40,327 bases of DNA from an uncultured Eubacteriales bacterium (GCA_900317855.1 ONIG01000025.1:1-40327); one strand, 5' to 3'; shown: positions 8,456 to 16,579, counted from the stretch's first letter. Numbers and translations: made by a program. Notes: generated by a model from the sequence alone, not told the origin.

Positions 8456-9035
8456 GCGCAGTGACGTCATTTCGTTTTTCAACCGCTGCGCCCCGAACTG
8501 GGACGCGGAAATGATCCGCAATGAGCCGGTCATCCGCACCATTCTTGACAACGCCGGCATCCGCGCGGGCATAGACGTGCTCGACGTGGCCTGCGGCACG
8601 GGCGTGCTCTTCCCGGACTATCTGGCGCGGGACGTGCACAGCGTCACCGGCGTAGACATTGCCCCGGAAATGGCCCGGCGCGCCGCCGAAAAGTTCCCGG
8701 ATGCGCGCGTGACCGTGCTCTGCGGCGACATCGAGACCGTGCCGCTCCCGCAGCCGTTTGACTGCTGCATGGTCTACAACGCCTTCCCGCACTTCCCCGA
8801 CCCGGCGCGCCTGATCGCGCATCTGGCAACGCTGCTCAAGACCGGCGGCCGCCTGTCCATCGCGCACGGCATGAGCCGCGCCATGCTCGACCGGCACCAC
8901 GCGGGCTCGGCCAGCACGGTCTCCATCTCGCTGATGAGCGAAACGGATCTTGCCGCGTGCATGGCCCCGTATTTTGACGTGGACGTCGTCATCTCGAACG
9001 ACCGGATGTATCAGGTCTGCGGCACGAAAAAATAA
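8448..9035 (+). CDS. Class I SAM-dependent methyltransferase
   Basis: This small (195 aa) Rossmann-fold methyltransferase resembles the UbiE/Methyltransf_11 group. Motif I DVLDVACGTG is at residues 43-52, an acidic ribose-binding residue occurs in VTGVDIAPEM, and post-motifs CGDIETVPLPQPFDCCMVYNA-type and LLKTGGRLSIAHG follow. The ATG at 8448 lies 8 nt inside the S-component gene and follows GAAGGAGG. The acceptor substrate is unknown. The tight overlap with a nutrient transporter suggests it acts on the imported compound or a derivative (inference). Confidence 0.85.
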   Translation: MIERSDVISFFNRCAPNWDAEMIRNEPVIRTILDNAGIRAGIDVLDVACGTGVLFPDYLARDVHSVTGVDIAPEMARRAAEKFPDARVTVLCGDIETVPLPQPFDCCMVYNAFPHFPDPARLIAHLATLLKTGGRLSIAHGMSRAMLDRHHAGSASTVSISLMSETDLAACMAPYFDVDVVISNDRMYQVCGTKK

Positions 9036-9069
9036 AAGAATCCCTTCCCGCTTCTTTCCCCAAAGCACA

Positions 9070-9099
9070 AACGCCCCCGAACCAAAGTTCGGGGGCGTT
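9070..9099. terminator. Hairpin at the end of the ECF/methyltransferase operon
   Basis: A perfect 13-bp stem (9070-9082 with 9087-9099, CAAA loop) lies 34 nt past the methyltransferase stop. No T-tract follows on plus, and only TTTGTGCTTTG follows on minus. Its core CCCCCGAAC/GTTCGGGGG is repeated at 9281-9306. Confidence 0.6.
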
Positions 9100-9280
9100 C
9101 AGCGTGTCAAAAACGCCTCGCAGAGTTTGCCGCCCGCAGGCGGCAAGAAGGTGAACGCATTTTCTCTGGCGGCATATGCGGCGGAGAAAATACTTCTCAG
9201 GCTGCAAGTGTGGGATTTGTGCACCCAGCAGACTGCAAGCCTTTTGTCGGAAACCCCTTGAGGTTTCCCGACAGTCGAAA
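9100..9280. repeat. Hairpin-dense intergenic element, possibly a dispersed repeat
   Basis: Between two near-identical GC hairpins lie three more inverted repeats. They are TTGCCGCC/GGCGGCAA (9127-9146), ATTTTCTC/GAGAAAAT (9159-9191) around GCATATGC, and TGTCGGAAACC paired to GGTTTCCCGACA with one bulge (9245-9273). No convincing gene is present; the short frames lack ribosome sites. The packing of five hairpins in about 240 bp is more than two convergent terminators need, and suggests a REP- or MITE-like element. Confidence 0.4.
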
Positions 9281-9306
9281 CACCCCCGAACCGAAGTTCG
9301 GGGGTG
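9281..9306 (-). terminator. Terminator of the SLH-domain protein gene
   Basis: An 11-bp perfect stem CACCCCCGAAC/GTTCGGGGGTG with a CGAA loop lies 16 nt beyond the SLH gene stop. On the minus strand it is followed by TTTCGAC. Confidence 0.65.
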
Positions 9307-9321
9307 CTGCCGTTTTTGTGA

Positions 9322-12300
9322 TCACTTGCCGATGAATGTGCTGAGGATGGACGCCATCTCGGCGCGGGTCGTCTCGGCGTTCGGAGCAAGGAGCTTTCCG
9401 TCACGACCGAGGATGAGCTGCGCGGCGTTTGCCCACTGCATCTCCGCCAGCGCCCAGGACGGGACATCCGCCGCGTCCGCAAACGCGGACAGGTCCGCGC
9501 GCTGCGACGTATTGCGTCCGGCAAAGTTTGCATACGCATACAGCATGACCGCCGTCTGCGCGCGCGTGGCCGGCGCGTTCGGCCGGAACGTGCCGTCGCC
9601 GCAGCCGACGACGATGCCGTTTTCAGCCGCCCAAATGACGGCGTCCGTATACCACCGGTCAGCCGGAACGTCCGTGAAGGGATTTTCCGCCGTCACGGCC
9701 GGTTCGCCCGCCAAGCGGTAGAGGACGGACGCGAGCATGGCGCGGCTGAGCGCCTGGTCCGGCGCAAAGCTTGTATCGCTCACGCCGACCATGAGGCCGC
9801 GCGTGTAGACGCGCTTGACCGCGCTGTACGCCCAATGATCCCACGACACGTCCGTAAACGGCAGGAGCATGCCGGGTTCCTGCGTATAATCCGCCGTGAA
9901 GAGCACCTCGATCACATCGCCGTCCTGAAGCTGATACTCGTCCATGGCAACGTCCGGGAAATCATCATTCACGCGGAAGAGCCAGCCGGAGTTTTGCCCC
10001 TTGCTGAACTCGGCCACGCGCGTGCCGTCGGGCCGGATGATCGCCTGCACATAGCTGCCCTTGGCCTCATAGGTGTAGCCGTTGGCCGTGAGCACCTGCC
10101 GGAACACATCCATCGCCGTCGTGCCCTCGGGCTGATCGTAGACGATGGTCGGCCGGATCCACACATCGGTATCCGTATGCAGCTGGAAGGTGACGGTGCT
10201 GGTCGTGACCTGCGGCTCGCTGCTCGTGGGCGCCGTGCCGGCGACGATCAGGCGTGCGGAGACGGCCTGATGGCTCAGCGCCTGGAAGTCCGCGTTGTCC
10301 GGGTAGCGCGCGGCGTACTTGCCGAGCGTCTCGCTCGAAAGCTCACTGACGATCGTGACGGCCTTGTGCTCCGTCGCGCGCGTCACGAGCAGGTTTTCGT
10401 GGCTGATGACCGCCGGATTCGTCGAGCGGAACAGACGCCACCGCTCGGTGGCCTGCCAGCCGTCCATTGCCACGGGGACGATGCCGCTGCCGGTCAGGTC
10501 CGCGTTGTCATACGTCCAGACGAGCGCGCCGTCGGCGCTGCGATGCACCTCCTGGAACGCGTGCAGGTCGGTCGTGATGTAGTTGGGGTCGGTATTCGCA
10601 TTGCGGATGCCGTCAAAGTAGTGCGCCTTGACCTCGGCCATGAGCGCGAGCTCGCTGTCGATCTCCTGCTGCGTGAGCGGCTGGACAGCGATGACAAAGT
10701 CGCGCGAAACGGCCACGCCGCTGTCGGAATCCGTGAGCGTCACGGTGACGGTGACGTCCTTTGCCGCCTCGCCGGGCAGCGGACGGTAGACGTCCACGCG
10801 CGCGGCGTTGTTCACATCCGGCGGCACGATGGTGTCGGCATCACTGCTCGTGATGGTCACGGGGGTGTACTTGCCGTCCACGCCGAAGTCATGCGTGGTC
10901 GGGAAGTGGATATCGTTGGCTGCAAGATACTTGCCGTCGCGCTGCGTGAGGGGCTCGCCGGTCACGGCGTCGCGCAGACCGCCGTAGGCGGCAAAGCCCG
11001 CGTCGAGCTTGGCCTGCAGGTCCTCGCGCGCGGTCGTCTCCTGACCCTTAACGGTCACGGTGAACACCTTGCTGACCGTGATGGCCTGCTCCTGCATGCC
11101 CGTGAACTGGAAGGTCACGGTCGCAGTGAGGGTGACGGTCTTGTCCTGCGCGGGCGCTTTGACCACGCCGACATAGGGGTCAAAGCGCGCGTCGGCCGTC
11201 TGCTGGTTGCGGTCGCTGACGGCGATCACGGACGGATCGCTGGACGTCCAGGAGATGAGCGCCCACTTTTTGCCGTCGATGACCTTCGGCAGCGTCAGAT
11301 CCTGCGTGAGCAGGTTCGGATCCTCCCCGGCGGCGCACAGGCCCTCGGTGGTGAGCTTCGCCGTGATCTCGTTCGAGATCGTCGTGCGCACGCGCAGCGC
11401 GTCCCAGCCGATGATGACCGGGACCTTCAGCGTCTCGGTCGCGCCGGCTTTGCTGAGCGCGAACGTGACGCAGTAGCTGCCGCAGTGCATGAGCGGCGTG
11501 GTGTTCGGGTCTGCATAGAAATACGTGATGGTGCCGTCGGCCGCGACACCCGCACCGCCGTACACTTCCTCGACCTTGGAGACGCTGACCGCGATGCTGC
11601 TGTCGTTGAGCTTCGCGCCGAGCATCGCGTTCACGTTCGAGTCGCGGCCGTATTCCGGCGTCAGGGTCACGTTGCCGTCGAGCTGCTCGACGAGCTTGCG
11701 CAGCTCGCTCTTGGCGGCTTCCTTATCGATCTCCGCCTGTGACCAGACGCGGATATCAAAATTGCGGTGCGCAGCAGCGTCGCCGCGCGTGAGCGTCGCC
11801 GAGAGGGTGACGGTCCGGATGCCGGCGGCCGGCAGCGTCACGGCGCCGGTGGTCGGGTCGATGATGCTGCTGTCCGAGCTCGTCCACGTGATGGCCGAGC
11901 CGTTCACGGCCCCGGTCACCGGCAGCGCGATCGTCGTGGCTGCGCGGATATCGGCGGTATTGAGCGTCAGGGCCGAGGCGTCAGCCTGGAGCTTCGCCTC
12001 CTCGGCGGAAGCAATGCGGATAGCTCTGCACAGGTCACCGCCATTCACGCGGCAGGCCAGATAGTTCCCGGCCATATTCTCCGGAATGGTGTACTCCCGG
12101 CCGGTCGTGCCGGTGATCTCCTTATATGCGTCGGTGCCGGTGTTACCCGCGCTATAGTCTGCGGCCGTGAGATAACACCACTCGATCTTCAGTTTCGGGA
12201 AGTTGTCGTAGTCATACTCCCCGCCGCCGAGGACATACACCTTGGCGCGCACCGTCTCGCCCACGGCGACAACACCCTCGAGCTCCACGGTCGTGACCTG

Positions 12301-13611
12301 GGGAATGACATAGATCGTGAGGCTCGCCGTGATGCCGTCGGCCGTGGCCGCCGTGATGACCGCCTTGCCGGAAGCATTGGCCGTCGCCTTGACGATCACG
12401 GACTGGTTGGCCGCGCCCGCGCCCTCCGGCGTCTCGAGCGTGACAATGCCCTCGCCCTCCGTCAGCGTCCAGTCAACGTGCGTGTCCTTGTCCATATCCT
12501 TGCAGGCGGCGGTGATCGTCACCTGCGGCTGCGGCTCATTCGCCGTGCGCCAGAGCGTATCCGGGCCGGTCAGCTCGATGCGCGGGTCGGGCTGCACCAC
12601 TTCGCCTGCCTGCCAGACGAGGATGGGGTAGCCTTTGTTCGCGCCCGCCGTGTCCTCTTTGAAGGCGTTGCCGAGCTTGTCCGCAAGGCCGTCGGGGGAG
12701 GTGATGGCAGTCGCCGTTGCAGTGGCGTTGCTCATAAGCTTTTCTTCCACCGGGGCGGCATAGTAGCTGTTGCTGATCGCGCCTTGGAAGTTTGCAGAAA
12801 TACCTGCGTAATAGGCCCCGTCACTTGTGCCCGTAATCGTACCGACATTATAGCAGTTACCGATCTTGCCCGTCTTACCATTCTTGCCGGTACCGATAGA
12901 GCAAATACCGGAAGCGTAATTCTGGCCACTGATCGCGCCGGAATTATAGCAGTTTTCGATGGTAACCTTGGTGTTTCCGGCATAGCCAAGAATACCGGCT
13001 GCGCTTCCGGAGCCAGTCACATCCGACAAATTCGCACAGTTCGTAACCGCCAGAGTTCCGGCATTGACTCTGCCAACAATACCGGCCGTTGCGTTTGACG
13101 AGCCACTTTTTTTCGTGGAGGTGACAGCTCCGGCAAAAGAGCAGCTGTCGATCGTGGCGCTGGTCTGCATTCTGCCGACAATGCCGCCAACAAAAGCGCT
13201 GTTGCTCGCAGAAACATTGCCCTCGACCTTCAGATTCTTGATGGTCGCGCCGCAAACCGTGCCAAACAAGCCCACACCTTTGCTCGAAGTCGAGTTCACC
13301 GACAGGCCCTTGATGGTGTGGTTCGCGCCGTCAAATGTGCCGGCATATGCCTCTGTCACATAGCCGGACGGTTCAAATGGTGTCCATGCTTCGCCGCCCA
13401 GGTCAATGTCGGCCGTCAGCGTCGCGCAGAGCTTGCTGGACGCCTCCGCATTGGCCATGTCGCGGAACGCCTTGAGATCTGCCGCCGTGGCCAGCAGGTA
13501 CGGATCGTCCTCCGTGCCGCTGCCGCTGAGCGTGTCCGCGGCCAGTGCCGCCGGCATAAGGCTGAAGACCATCACCAGCACCAGCAGCAGGGCCAGAAAC
13601 CGTTTTTTCAT
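9322..13611 (-). CDS. Secreted S-layer-anchored multidomain protein with GLUG, Ig-like and DUF4430 domains, behind a cobalamin riboswitch
   Basis: This 1,429-aa surface protein has a signal peptide (about 1-24, ending AALA). Residues about 30-310 form a GLUG/right-handed beta-helix region with repeats such as VGGIVGRM, GIVGRV and AGILGYAG. A long Ig-like region (about 320-1120) contains phrases such as AITWTSSDSSIIDPTTGAVT. A DUF4430, transcobalamin-like domain follows (about 1128-1248; GWLFRVNDDFPDV, YQLQDGDVIEVLF). Three SLH domains (about 1249-1429) anchor it to cell-wall polymer. ATG 13611 follows GGGAGGAAAG; an upstream in-frame ATG at 13704 lies inside the riboswitch and was rejected. 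The riboswitch plus the DUF4430 domain suggest extracellular corrinoid capture (inference). The beta-helix DNA (about 12730-13300) is visibly less GC-rich than the rest. Confidence 0.92.
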   Translation of the reverse strand: MKKRFLALLLVLVMVFSLMPAALAADTLSGSGTEDDPYLLATAADLKAFRDMANAEASSKLCATLTADIDLGGEAWTPFEPSGYVTEAYAGTFDGANHTIKGLSVNSTSSKGVGLFGTVCGATIKNLKVEGNVSASNSAFVGGIVGRMQTSATIDSCSFAGAVTSTKKSGSSNATAGIVGRVNAGTLAVTNCANLSDVTGSGSAAGILGYAGNTKVTIENCYNSGAISGQNYASGICSIGTGKNGKTGKIGNCYNVGTITGTSDGAYYAGISANFQGAISNSYYAAPVEEKLMSNATATATAITSPDGLADKLGNAFKEDTAGANKGYPILVWQAGEVVQPDPRIELTGPDTLWRTANEPQPQVTITAACKDMDKDTHVDWTLTEGEGIVTLETPEGAGAANQSVIVKATANASGKAVITAATADGITASLTIYVIPQVTTVELEGVVAVGETVRAKVYVLGGGEYDYDNFPKLKIEWCYLTAADYSAGNTGTDAYKEITGTTGREYTIPENMAGNYLACRVNGGDLCRAIRIASAEEAKLQADASALTLNTADIRAATTIALPVTGAVNGSAITWTSSDSSIIDPTTGAVTLPAAGIRTVTLSATLTRGDAAAHRNFDIRVWSQAEIDKEAAKSELRKLVEQLDGNVTLTPEYGRDSNVNAMLGAKLNDSSIAVSVSKVEEVYGGAGVAADGTITYFYADPNTTPLMHCGSYCVTFALSKAGATETLKVPVIIGWDALRVRTTISNEITAKLTTEGLCAAGEDPNLLTQDLTLPKVIDGKKWALISWTSSDPSVIAVSDRNQQTADARFDPYVGVVKAPAQDKTVTLTATVTFQFTGMQEQAITVSKVFTVTVKGQETTAREDLQAKLDAGFAAYGGLRDAVTGEPLTQRDGKYLAANDIHFPTTHDFGVDGKYTPVTITSSDADTIVPPDVNNAARVDVYRPLPGEAAKDVTVTVTLTDSDSGVAVSRDFVIAVQPLTQQEIDSELALMAEVKAHYFDGIRNANTDPNYITTDLHAFQEVHRSADGALVWTYDNADLTGSGIVPVAMDGWQATERWRLFRSTNPAVISHENLLVTRATEHKAVTIVSELSSETLGKYAARYPDNADFQALSHQAVSARLIVAGTAPTSSEPQVTTSTVTFQLHTDTDVWIRPTIVYDQPEGTTAMDVFRQVLTANGYTYEAKGSYVQAIIRPDGTRVAEFSKGQNSGWLFRVNDDFPDVAMDEYQLQDGDVIEVLFTADYTQEPGMLLPFTDVSWDHWAYSAVKRVYTRGLMVGVSDTSFAPDQALSRAMLASVLYRLAGEPAVTAENPFTDVPADRWYTDAVIWAAENGIVVGCGDGTFRPNAPATRAQTAVMLYAYANFAGRNTSQRADLSAFADAADVPSWALAEMQWANAAQLILGRDGKLLAPNAETTRAEMASILSTFIGK

Positions 13612-13627
13612 GTGCTTTCCTCCCAAA

Positions 13628-13662
13628 ACAAAAAAATTCTGCCCGCCGGAATCGGCGGACAG
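13628..13662 (-). terminator. Riboswitch expression-platform terminator
   Basis: On minus, CTGTCCGCCG and CGGCGGGCAG pair around an ATTC loop (13639-13662) and are followed by AATTTTTTTGTTTT. This strong intrinsic terminator lies just upstream of the ribosome site of the SLH gene, as expected for a ligand-OFF cobalamin riboswitch. Confidence 0.85.
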
Positions 13663-13860
13663 GTGCAGCAAAACCAGCCGAACGAAATTCCTTCGTTCAG
13701 CCATGCAACTTCCGGTTCCGGCAGAAATGCCTGCAGCCTTCGGGTGTTCTGACTTATCCGCCTTCCGGCGGCTTCACAGTGACCGACTCGCGGGGCTTTT
13801 CACCCGCATTCCCCCTGCCGCCCGAAGCGGCGAAGACTGCGCTGTATGCAGTTCTGAGCG
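13663..13860 (-). promoter_or_regulatory. Cobalamin (B12) riboswitch
   Basis: The minus-strand leader carries the family's conserved pieces in order. They are GGGGGAATGCGGGTGAAAAG (about 13796-13815), a GTCACTGTGAAGCC segment, a GC hairpin (GCCGCCGGAAGGCGG), and the B12-box-like AAGTCAGAACACCCG (about 13743-13757). The conserved core covers about 13725-13835; the outer limits are approximate. The downstream terminator completes a transcriptional OFF switch, so B12 sufficiency should repress the SLH/DUF4430 gene. The aptamer call is from motif recognition. Confidence 0.88.
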
Positions 13861-13925
13861 TAGTGTACCACAGCACGGCGCGGTTGTAAATCTCCTTCCG
13901 GGCACAAGCGTGAAGAAACGCGAAT

Positions 13926-13965
13926 AAAAAAATTTCCTCCCGGCGGTTACGGGAGGAAAATTTTT
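13926..13965. terminator. Bidirectional terminator hairpin
   Basis: TTTCCTCCCG (13933-13942) pairs with CGGGAGGAAA (13950-13959) around the loop GCGGTTA. T-runs flank it on both strands (TTTTT on plus, a run of seven T on minus). It lies between the small membrane gene at 14070 and the riboswitch and should end the former's transcript. A second hairpin with the same 7-nt loop, CCGGGAG/CTCCCGG, lies at 13997-14017. Confidence 0.7.
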
Positions 13966-14069
13966 GTGCGGGAAACCGCACATTGGGGGGCGGTCACCGG
14001 GAGGCGGTTACTCCCGGGAACCAGGGAGAAAAAACAGAAATGGATGAAAAATAGCAAAGTAAAATGGGA

Positions 14070-14258
14070 TCAGCGCTTGATGCTCACGATATCTCTGCCG
14101 AGCAGAGCCGTGTAGACGCCGCCGATCACGAGCGCAAGCACACCCAGCAGCGCCATCGCGGCGGAGCCGACGGAGTACGTGCTCATCAAGGAGACAGCGG
14201 TGATCTCGATCGCGAGGAACGCAACGAATGCAAGAATGTTCAGCCAAATGTTTTTCAT
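14070..14258 (-). CDS. Small two-helix membrane protein of unknown function
   Basis: This 62-aa protein begins MKNIWLNILAFVAFLAIEIT. It has two hydrophobic segments (about residues 4-26 and 33-55) separated by a short polar turn (STYSVGS) and a basic tail (GRDIVSIKR). The start at 14258 follows CAGGAGGTAGCTGCT, a strong ribosome site; a longer frame to 14333 has none. A good promoter lies upstream and a terminator downstream, so it is a single-gene unit. It is divergent from the LysR gene, which may regulate it (inference). The protein was not recognised. Confidence 0.75.
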   Translation of the reverse strand: MKNIWLNILAFVAFLAIEITAVSLMSTYSVGSAAMALLGVLALVIGGVYTALLGRDIVSIKR

Positions 14259-14323
14259 AGCAGCTACCTCCTGAATTTTTTTGGGTTTCGAGGCCGTCGA
14301 CCGGTCCCTTTGTTTACAATTGC

Positions 14324-14352
14324 ATGATAGCATATCGTCCGTCTGTTGTAAA
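14324..14352 (-). promoter_or_regulatory. Promoter of the small membrane protein gene
   Basis: On minus, TTTACA (14347-14352), a 17-bp spacer and TATCAT (14324-14329) sit about 65 bp upstream of the start codon. The 299-nt intergenic region it shares with the LysR gene is AT-rich and contains short palindromes such as TTTCGAAA and TTTCTTGAAA that could bind the regulator. Confidence 0.6.
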
Positions 14353-14479
14353 ATTCACAATTTCGAAAGGTGCGTTTTACGTTTTCGATTCAATTAAAAT
14401 TTTTGATGGTATTCTTTCTTGAAAGTGATAATTTTCCGTCAATCATTCCCTGCTGTTTGCCGGATACCCGAAAAAATGC

Positions 14480-14509
14480 TTGACGCGGGCCGGATTTGCG
14501 ACGTATTAT
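14480..14509 (+). promoter_or_regulatory. Promoter of the LysR-type regulator gene
   Basis: TTGACG (14480-14485), an 18-bp spacer and TATTAT (14504-14509) lie 48 bp upstream of the chosen ATG. Confidence 0.6.
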
Positions 14510-14557
14510 ATGCTCGAGAAAGAAACGGAACCACATCGGGATAAGGAGGCATCGCCT

Positions 14558-15463
14558 ATGGAACTACGCTTGCTGACCACGTTTTTAAAGGTCGCGCAGC
14601 TGCAGAGCTTCTCCAAGGCCGCAGAATCCCTGGGTTATTCCCAGTCCGCCGTTACGGTGCAGGTCCAGCAGCTCGAAAACGAGCTGGGCGTGCGCCTGTT
14701 CGACCGCATCGGCAAAACCGTATCCATCACCCACTACGGGCAGGAGTTTATCCCCTACGCGCGCGATGTCGTGTCAGCTGCGGCGCGCGCCGTGTCGTTT
14801 ACGGTGCAGGAGCGCGATCTGACCGGCACGCTGCGCATCGGCACGATCGAGTCGATCATGACGGCCAGCTTCGGGGAGATCCTGCCGCTGTATCATGAGC
14901 ACTGTCCGCATGTGAACACGCAGCTGGTCGAGGGCGACACAAAAACGCTCTCGGATATGCTCATGCACAACGAAGTCGACCTCATCTACACGCTCGACGA
15001 CATGGGCTATGACGCACAGCGTGTCAAGCTCTTCGAGAGCCCGCAGGAGATCGTCATCGTCGCCAGCCCCAAGCACCCGTTCGCTGCCGCCAAGCAGCTC
15101 AAGCTGGCCGACCTCGTCAACGAGCCGTTCGTGCTCATGCCGCAGTTCAACAGCTATCGCCACCAGTTCGACATGGAGCTGGCGCACCAGAAGCTGTCGA
15201 TCCGGCCGTTTCTGGAGCTTGAGAGCACGAGCATGGTCATGCAGCTGCTCGAGCACAACCCCTACCTGTCCGTGCTGCCGCGCTACACGGCACGCCGCCG
15301 CGCAGAAGAGGGCCGGCTCGTCATTCTGCCGATCTCAGACTGCCACATGGAGCAGTGGAGCCAGCTGGTGCACCACCGCGACAAGGTGCTCACGCCGCAG
15401 ATCCGCGCCATGGTCTCCGTCATCGCGCAGGTCGAGAACATTCCGCTGCATCTCGAGGATTGA
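14558..15463 (+). CDS. LysR-family transcriptional regulator
   Basis: This 301-aa regulator is of normal LysR length. The N-terminal winged helix-turn-helix (residues 1-60) reads MELRLLTTFLKVAQLQSFSK, then AAESLGYSQSAVTVQVQQLE and GVRLFDR. The C-terminal substrate-binding domain begins near residue 90 (TGTLRIGTIES). The start at 14558 follows ATAAGGAGG; a longer frame from 14480 overlaps the promoter and was rejected. Its target is probably itself and the divergent small membrane protein gene, as LysR proteins usually act on the adjacent divergent unit (inference). The inducer is unknown. Confidence 0.9.
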   Translation: MELRLLTTFLKVAQLQSFSKAAESLGYSQSAVTVQVQQLENELGVRLFDRIGKTVSITHYGQEFIPYARDVVSAAARAVSFTVQERDLTGTLRIGTIESIMTASFGEILPLYHEHCPHVNTQLVEGDTKTLSDMLMHNEVDLIYTLDDMGYDAQRVKLFESPQEIVIVASPKHPFAAAKQLKLADLVNEPFVLMPQFNSYRHQFDMELAHQKLSIRPFLELESTSMVMQLLEHNPYLSVLPRYTARRRAEEGRLVILPISDCHMEQWSQLVHHRDKVLTPQIRAMVSVIAQVENIPLHLED

Positions 15464-15485
15464 CGCGGCGAAAAAAGCAAACAAA

Positions 15486-15515
15486 AACAGCCCCCATCGT
15501 CCGATGGGGGCTGTT
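15486..15515. terminator. Bidirectional terminator between the LysR gene and rpsR
   Basis: AACAGCCCCCATC (15486-15498) pairs with GATGGGGGCTGTT (15503-15515) around GTCC. On minus it continues as TTTTTGTTTGC, a good end for the rpsF-ssb-rpsR operon. On plus the stem ends in TTTGC and serves the LysR gene. Confidence 0.85.
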
Positions 15516-15535
15516 TGCTGTCTGTGAACAGAAAC

Positions 15536-15775
15536 TCAGTCGGTCACGTACGGCAGGAGGGCGATCTGACGCGCTCTCTTGATGGCCTCGGTGAGCTCGC
15601 GCTGATGCATCGCGCAGGTGCCGGTCGTGCGGCGCGGCAGGATCTTGCTGCGCTCGGACAGGAAGCGGCGAAGCTTTGCGGTGTCTTTGTAGTCGATATA
15701 AGTGCACTTGTCCACACAGAACTGGCAAACTTTTCTGCGTTTGCGGTTCTTGCTCTTATCTCTGTCAAAAGCCAA
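15536..15775 (-). CDS. rpsR: 30S ribosomal protein S18
   Basis: This 79-aa S18 binds next to S6 on the small-subunit platform. It contains [20 protein letters not shown], then [19 protein letters not shown] and [20 protein letters not shown]. The cysteines at the N-terminus resemble the zinc-binding form of S18. It is the last gene of the rpsF-ssb-rpsR operon, 24 nt after ssb. Confidence 0.97.
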   Translation of the reverse strand: MAFDRDKSKNRKRRKVCQFCVDKCTYIDYKDTAKLRRFLSERSKILPRRTTGTCAMHQRELTEAIKRARQIALLPYVTD

Positions 15776-15799
15776 GACTGTAATCCTCCTTTATCAAAA

Positions 15800-16270
15800 T
15801 CAGAACGGCAGGTCGCCGTCATCGTCGTCCAGCTCGGAAAAGGCGCTGCCGCCCTGGGGGACATTGTCATATCCGCCATAGCTGCCGCGGTGAGCCGGTG
15901 CCGATGCGCTCGGCGCTGCCGGACGAGGCGCATCGCCGCCGTCGCGGCGCTTGCTCTCGCCGAAGTAGACATTGTCCGCCACGACCTCCGCGCTGCGGCG
16001 CTTTCCGCCTTCACGGTCGGTCCAGTCGCGGATCTGCAGGCGGCCGCTCACGGCGGCCATGCTGCCCTTGGTGAAGTACTTGGAGACGAACTCCGCCGTG
16101 CTTCTCCATGCGACAATGTCGATGAAGTCCGTCTGCCGCTCGCCGCCGTCACGGCCGCCGAAATCACGGTCGACCGCCAGCGTGAACGAAGCCACGGGGA
16201 TCTGGGACTGGGTATAACGAAGCTCGGGGTCACGGGTCAGACGGCCCATGAGCACAATGTGGTTCAGCAT
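15800..16270 (-). CDS. ssb: Single-stranded DNA-binding protein
   Basis: This 156-aa SSB has an N-terminal OB fold (about 1-105; MLNHIVLMGRLTRDPELRYT, FTLAVDR, DFIDIVAWRSTAEFVSKYF). A Gly/Pro/Ser-rich linker follows, then the acidic C-terminal tip DDDDGDLPF that recruits replication and repair partners. It lies between rpsF and rpsR as in most Firmicutes, 12 nt after rpsF. Confidence 0.97.
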   Translation of the reverse strand: MLNHIVLMGRLTRDPELRYTQSQIPVASFTLAVDRDFGGRDGGERQTDFIDIVAWRSTAEFVSKYFTKGSMAAVSGRLQIRDWTDREGGKRRSAEVVADNVYFGESKRRDGGDAPRPAAPSASAPAHRGSYGGYDNVPQGGSAFSELDDDDGDLPF

Positions 16271-16282
16271 TGCCGTGCCTCC

Positions 16283-16579
16283 TTATTCCGGGCGACGGGT
16301 GATCAGGGAGCGGAGAATACCGTCCGTGATGCCCAGCACACGATCCAGCTCGGCCGGGAAATCCGGACCGCTGGTGAACTTGACGAGCACGTAGTAGCCC
16401 TCAGAAATGTAGTTGATCTCGTAAGCGAGCTTGCGCTTACCCATCTCCTCCATTTCCTCCAGCGTGCCGTTCTGCTCGACAAGCGCCTTGAACTTCTCGA
16501 CGACTGCTGCAGTCTCTTCCTCCGACAGATTGGGGTTGATGATATACATCAGTTCGTACTTTTCGGTGGTTTTTGCCAT
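16283..16579 (-). CDS. rpsF: 30S ribosomal protein S6
   Basis: This 98-aa S6 contains YELMYIINPNLSEEE, GKRKLAYEINYISEGYYV and ILRSLITRRPE. The start at 16579 (MAKTTEKYEL) follows GGAGGTGCAACTGAA; a longer frame reaching 16630 has no ribosome site and extends nearly to the promoter. It is the first gene of rpsF-ssb-rpsR, driven by a near-consensus promoter that overlaps the end of the upstream channel gene. Confidence 0.95.
   Translation of the reverse strand: MAKTTEKYELMYIINPNLSEEETAAVVEKFKALVEQNGTLEEMEEMGKRKLAYEINYISEGYYVLVKFTSGPDFPAELDRVLGITDGILRSLITRRPE

Noticed and set aside
13612..13704. A longer N-terminus for the SLH protein starting at 13704 (MAERRN)
   Set aside because: It would translate part of the riboswitch and its terminator, and it places residues before a perfect signal peptide that has its own ribosome site.
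13754..13981. A 75-codon minus-strand frame upstream of the SLH gene
   Set aside because: It overlaps the cobalamin aptamer and a terminator hairpin, and has no family features.
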